Below, piece by piece: positions 5,999 to 8,213 of a stretch of 8,213 nt of DNA. The first letter of the stretch is position 1, and every line of letters starts with the position of its first letter. This DNA is from Chloroflexi bacterium RBG_16_57_11. Lineage in GTDB: Bacteria; Chloroflexota; Anaerolineae; Anaerolineales; UBA4823. The DNA is taken from positions 28,110-36,322 of the forward strand of contig MGNS01000058.1 in NCBI GenBank assembly GCA_001795165.1, in the 5' to 3' direction. Position numbers and translations under genes: made by a program. The notes below the pieces were generated by a model. That model did not search any database, was not told the DNA's origin, and was given only the letters and a program-made list of their open reading frames with translations.

Positions 5999-7186
5999 AT
6001 GTACACAGTCCGGCTTAAGGCCGGGCGGGAAAAATCGCTCCTGCGCCGGCATCCGTGGGTTTTTGCCGGCGCAATTGATTCGATCCAAGGTGCGCCAGCG
6101 GATGGCGACACGGTGCAGGTGGAGAGCCATCCAGGCGAGTTTCTCGCCTGGGCTGCTTATAGCTCGGCCTCTCAAATCCGGCTGCGTGTTTGGAGCTGGC
6201 AGGCGGATGAGACCATCGATGCAGGGTTCTTTCGACGCCGTGTGGAGCGAGCCATTACTGCACGAGCGGGCCTGGTTCAACCGGAGCGTGGGAACGCTGT
6301 GCGCCTGGTGCACGCTGAATCGGACGGGCTGCCCGGACTGGTAGTGGACCGCTACGCAGACACGCTGGTGGCGCAGTTCTTGAGCAGTGGTGCAGAGCAT
6401 TGGAAAGAGACGCTGGCGGATCTATTGCTCGAGTTAACTGGCGCCAGGCGTCTTTACGAGCGCTCGGACGCTGAGGTGCGCCGCCTGGAAGGCCTGGATG
6501 AGTATTGCGGTCCGTTGCGCGGCGCGGCGCCGCCGGAGCGTCTGCAAGTAATAGAAAACGGCCTGAAGTTTTGGGTGGATGTGGCGCACGGCCACAAGAC
6601 TGGATATTACCTCGATCAGCGCGACAATCGCCAGCGCTTGATGCAGATGGCCGCCGGCAGACAGGTCCTGGATTGCTTTGCGTATACCGGCGGCTTTACC
6701 ATCCACGCCCTGGCTGGTAGGGCAGAGTCCGTGCTGGCGGTGGATTCCTCGGCTGAGGTGCTAGCTCTGGCGCGCGACAACCTGGCGCTGAACGAACTGC
6801 CCGTGGGACGAGCCGAATTATTAGAGGGGGATGTCTTCCAGGTCTTGCGCCAATTGCGTGATCGCAGGCAAACCTTCGATATGATCGTGCTCGACCCACC
6901 CAAGTTTGCCCCTACCGCTGCGCTTGCCGAGCAAGCCGCGCGTGGCTACAAGGACATCAACCTGCTGGCCTTGAAACTGCTCCGGCCGGGGGGGCTATTA
7001 TTCACATTCTCCTGTTCCGGGGGAGTGAGCGCAGACCTGTTCCAGAAGATTGTGGCGGGCGCTGCATTGGACGCCGGCGTGCAGGCGCAAATCATCGATT
7101 ATCTGCACCAGGCCCCCGATCACCCCGTAGCGCTGAATTTCCCCGAAGGGGCTTATCTCAAAGGGTTGGTATTACGGGTGGGGTAG
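5999..7186 (+). CDS. rlmI: RlmI-type 23S rRNA (cytosine-5) methyltransferase
   Basis: A 395-residue SAM-dependent RNA methyltransferase, the same length as E. coli RlmI (396), which makes m5C1962 in 23S rRNA. Residues 1-75 form the PUA RNA-binding domain (VRLKAGREKSLLRRHPWVFAGAI). A middle region (about 76-190) contains LVHAESDGLPGLVVDRYAD. The catalytic domain has TGYYLDQRDNR (201-211), the SAM-binding motif VLDCFAYTGGFTIHA (223-237), acidic VDSS (248-251), DPPKFA (299-304) and FSCSGG with Cys339 (336-342), the expected motif VI catalytic cysteine position. It is co-transcribed with the upstream oxoamine synthase (gap of three bases). No clear ribosome binding site precedes the ATG; the nearest GGAG is about 13 bases away, so translational coupling is likely. 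Closely related RlmI/RlmK-like paralogues could modify a different base, so the exact site is inferred from overall similarity. Confidence 0.87.
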   Translation: MYTVRLKAGREKSLLRRHPWVFAGAIDSIQGAPADGDTVQVESHPGEFLAWAAYSSASQIRLRVWSWQADETIDAGFFRRRVERAITARAGLVQPERGNAVRLVHAESDGLPGLVVDRYADTLVAQFLSSGAEHWKETLADLLLELTGARRLYERSDAEVRRLEGLDEYCGPLRGAAPPERLQVIENGLKFWVDVAHGHKTGYYLDQRDNRQRLMQMAAGRQVLDCFAYTGGFTIHALAGRAESVLAVDSSAEVLALARDNLALNELPVGRAELLEGDVFQVLRQLRDRRQTFDMIVLDPPKFAPTAALAEQAARGYKDINLLALKLLRPGGLLFTFSCSGGVSADLFQKIVAGAALDAGVQAQIIDYLHQAPDHPVALNFPEGAYLKGLVLRVG

Positions 7187-7279
7187 ATGCCCGGCATCAA
7201 TGACGCTGCGGTGGTCATGGCAATGGACGCCAACAAAGGCATCTTGAAGCAGGCCGGGGCGGGTCTACGCCAGAGATAA
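7187..7279 (+). CDS. Possible 30-residue ORF or gene remnant directly after rlmI
   Basis: An ATG touches the rlmI stop (TAGATG) and opens 30 codons ending in TAA. The peptide begins MPGINDAAVVMAMDANKG and ends in a Gly/Arg tail whose codons lie in the left arm of the GC-rich inverted repeat at 7256-7310. Only a G-rich stretch in the rlmI end could act as ribosome binding site. It could be a coupled small ORF, the eroded remnant of a longer gene, or chance. I do not recognise it. Confidence 0.2.
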   Translation: MPGINDAAVVMAMDANKGILKQAGAGLRQR

Positions 7280-7310
7280 CACTTGTATTGGACAAACCCA
7301 GACCCGCCCC
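7256..7310. repeat. Perfect 11-bp GC-rich inverted repeat between convergent genes
   Basis: GGGGCGGGTCT (7256-7266) and AGACCCGCCCC (7300-7310) are exact inverse complements, separated by 33 bases. The right arm ends on the last base of the TAG stop of the minus-strand gene. The repeat lies 69 bases beyond the rlmI stop. Position suggests a two-way terminator, but neither side has a T-run, so a Rho-independent terminator is not well supported. The GGGGCGGGT...ACCCGCCCC form recalls dispersed REP-like palindromes found in several bacterial genomes. Whether it is repeated in this genome cannot be seen here. Confidence 0.7.
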
Positions 7311-7564
7311 TATAAAACGGCCTGGCGGCCTTTTGAACTAGGGGCGATCCAATCGCAATCTGGGGCCGTGGGCGGATCCGTAATAATCAGGTGGTCTCGA
7401 GTTAGCTCGCGGCAGGCGTCATCATACTCTACCAACGATAGGCGCAGCTCTCCGGCGATGTCGGTCCGATTTTGAAAATGTTCAGGGGGATCTTCTACGG
7501 GCAGGGTGCGGCACACAAATTCAAGGATCCGCCGCGCGGTTGCACCCAAGGCTGAATCGGCCAT
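7310..7564 (-). CDS. Small hypothetical protein, possibly winged-helix, downstream of tmRNA
   Basis: An 84-residue protein with no signal peptide or membrane helix. I do not recognise a family. The predicted helices (ALGATARRILEFVCRTL; RTDIAGELRLSLVEYDDACREL) followed by DHLIITDPP and WIAPSSKGRQ look like a small winged-helix unit, with the second part as HTH and wing, but this is only by eye. The start ATG (7564-7562) is fixed by GGAGG at 7575-7571, six bases upstream. The frame stays open further upstream to 7675, but that would run through the tmRNA 3' half, so longer versions are rejected. The ATG lies just 17 bases beyond the tmRNA 3' end on the same strand, so the gene is probably expressed from the ssrA transcript after processing. 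The stop touches the GC-rich inverted repeat, and the gene converges on rlmI. Confidence 0.65.
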   Translation of the reverse strand: MADSALGATARRILEFVCRTLPVEDPPEHFQNRTDIAGELRLSLVEYDDACRELTRDHLIITDPPTAPDCDWIAPSSKGRQAVL

Positions 7565-7581
7565 GTCTGTCCTCCGAGGAG

Positions 7582-7979
7582 TGGAGATGTCGGGAATCGA
7601 ACCCGAGTCCGAAAGATTCGTCCCTCGAATATCTACGAGCGTAGTCGGTTGGAGCCTTTGCCCGAGGCATCCCAACCGACAAAGGCGATCCCCGGGCTAA
7701 CCGCCGGAGCCCGAAAGCCCCTCTTTCGCACGCTTAGCGGTGTGGGCGTGCGGCACTCTGTCTTTGTCACGCCCGGTTCCACCACCGGACAGAGAGCGGG
7801 GTGGGCGGACGTGGCCTCTCTTGTGGAAGCCAGCTGCTTATGTCACTCGCTTATGCGGCGAGGGGCAGGGCAGCGTAGTTTGTGCGGTTGGCACTTGTTT
7901 TTCGCGCTGAGTTAACGAGGTCGGCGCCTCTCGGCTCGCAATCCGGGGCCAGCCTCTTCCGTCGAGACCTTTCATCCCC
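7582..7979 (-). ncRNA. ssrA: Transfer-messenger RNA (tmRNA), one-piece
   Basis: About 398 nt; it rescues stalled ribosomes with SmpB and tags the unfinished protein for proteolysis. The 5' end (from 7979) reads GGGGATGAAAGGTCTCGAC, the conserved tmRNA start. It pairs with CATCTCC (7589-7583) as a 7-bp acceptor stem that includes the G3-U70 wobble needed for alanine charging. The T arm TCGGG-TTCGATT-CCCGA directly precedes that strand, and 7582 is the discriminator A. CCA is not encoded (the genome reads ACT), so it must be added. The tag frame is at 7892-7851. The GC-rich stretch between tag and T arm would hold the pseudoknots, which I did not resolve in detail. This is a standard, uncut form, not the permuted two-piece type. 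Confidence 0.96.
7851..7892 (-). other. tmRNA tag-peptide reading frame
   Basis: After GAAAAACAAGT comes the resume codon GCC and then twelve further codons before TAA. The tag reads ANRTNYAALPLAA. It starts with the usual Ala-Asn, has a Tyr-Ala core, and ends in the Leu-Ala-Ala C-terminus recognised by ClpXP-type proteases. At 13 residues it is slightly longer than the 11-residue E. coli tag. Confidence 0.93.
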
Positions 7980-7995
7980 AGAAATTGTAGCAACA

Positions 7996-8001
7996 ATTAT
8001 A
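7996..8001 (-). promoter_or_regulatory. -10 element of the tmRNA promoter
   Basis: Read on the minus strand, a perfect TATAAT lies 16 bases before the mature tmRNA 5' end, so a short leader would be removed by RNase P. The -35 region at the right distance is not consensus. A second TACAAT lies only four bases from the mature end, which is too close for a start at G1. Confidence 0.5.
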
Positions 8002-8011
8002 CCTTACTTTC

Positions 8012-8022
8012 TATGATATACT
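8012..8022 (+). promoter_or_regulatory. Possible -10 elements for rightward transcription
   Basis: Overlapping TATGAT (8012-8017) and TATACT (8017-8022) are followed by the structured stretch from 8041. No good -35 is found at 16-18 bases. The 7980-8040 gap would then be a divergent promoter region shared with tmRNA. Confidence 0.3.
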
Positions 8023-8040
8023 CTGAGCCGTAATTATGGT

Positions 8041-8200
8041 TTGTGGTCCCAGGATGGCACTCCCCGACAATAACCGATCCTGGTAAGAAACGATTTAACT
8101 TTGGTGGGGTTACTATGCACAGGAGAGACGCCTCGCACCCCCAGTGCCTCCTGTGCATTGTCTATGCCCGCCCGCGTGAGGCAGTACAGACGTGCCAGAG
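8041..8200 (+). ncRNA. Candidate structured RNA or 5' leader (unassigned)
   Basis: No gene of useful length lies here, but the plus strand holds three stems in a row. Stem 1 is CCAGGAT (8049-8055) with ATCCTGG (8077-8083). Stem 2 is ATGCACAGGAG (8115-8125) with CTCCTGTGCAT (8148-8158), a perfect 11 bp with a 22-nt loop. Stem 3 is GGCAGT (8180-8185) with AC(G)TGCC (8190-8196) and a 4-nt loop. The loop of stem 2 offers two further pairings: CCCCA (8139-8143) with TGGGG just upstream (8105-8109), and GCCTC (8130-8134) with GAGGC (8178-8182). The second would break stem 3, the kind of switch seen in riboswitches and leaders. I cannot match it to tmRNA, SRP RNA, RNase P RNA or a riboswitch I know. 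ATGs at 8201 and 8211 could start a gene at the edge, but neither has a clear ribosome binding site. The same stems would exist on the minus strand, so strand is inferred. Confidence 0.4.
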
Positions 8201-8213
8201 ATGACTGACGATG

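Noticed and set aside
7565..7675. N-terminal extension of the minus-strand small protein to 7675
   Set aside because: That part is the tmRNA 3' region, and a GGAGG six bases before the ATG at 7564 marks the start.
7506..7915. Plus-strand ORFs across 7506-7915
   Set aside because: They are antisense to the tmRNA and the small minus-strand gene, and show no recognisable protein features.
8041..8200. SRP RNA, RNase P RNA or a CRISPR array
   Set aside because: The GGAAGGAAGCAG-type SRP loop and GAGGAAAGTCC RNase P core are absent, and there are no spaced direct repeats.
1..8213. Insertion sequence, prophage or CRISPR content
   Set aside because: No transposase, integrase, Cas or phage protein is visible, nor any terminal repeats with target duplications.

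Overview
The window looks like a piece of a moderately GC-rich bacterial chromosome. It has strong GGAGG-type ribosome binding sites, Tat and lipoprotein export signals, and a one-piece tmRNA whose CCA is not encoded. The gene set (Tat two-domain multicopper oxidase, ZIP permease with a large extracytoplasmic domain, DtxR-type regulator with an SH3-like tail, lipoprotein cytochrome c) suggests a Chloroflexota-like organism. That assignment is inference from general resemblance, because no taxonomic marker was compared.

Left part (1-962): the C-terminal 144 codons of an M24 (creatinase / Xaa-Pro aminopeptidase fold) protein enter from outside the window. They are followed by a small two-cluster iron-sulfur protein: a Fer4_19-type divergent ferredoxin domain fused to a CDGSH domain. 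A gene-free stretch of about 320 bases (963-1285) follows, becoming AT-rich towards its right end, where there is a strong sigma-70-type promoter. A perfect inverted repeat (GCTAAA-N6-TTTAGC) lies over the -10 of that promoter.

Central operon (1286-4669): four closely spaced genes in one direction encode a Tat-exported two-domain multicopper oxidase, a ZIP-family divalent metal permease, a DtxR/MntR-family metal-dependent regulator and a lipoprotein c-type cytochrome. My reading is that the regulator senses cytoplasmic Mn or Fe and binds the inverted repeat at the operon's own promoter. The oxidase and the anchored cytochrome would handle metal redox and electrons outside the membrane, and the ZIP protein would move the metal. 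This is the most interesting unit in the window: it resembles the logic of a ferroxidase-permease pair, but with a ZIP permease, a dedicated cytochrome and a built-in regulator.

Right-central part (4787-7186): a second strong promoter (TTGACA-N17-TAAACT) drives a PLP-dependent alpha-oxoamine synthase. Three bases after its stop is an RlmI-type 23S rRNA cytosine-5 methyltransferase.

Right end (7187-8213): on the minus strand is an ssrA tmRNA (7979 down to 7582) with the readable tag ANRTNYAALPLAA. Only 17 bases beyond its 3' end an 84-residue possible winged-helix protein starts, so the two are probably on one transcript. This small gene converges on rlmI, and a perfect 11-bp GC-rich inverted repeat sits between their ends. 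To the right of tmRNA, 8041-8200 on the plus strand carries several strong stem-loops and possible pseudoknot pairings just before the window edge. It may be an unassigned structured RNA or a 5' leader.
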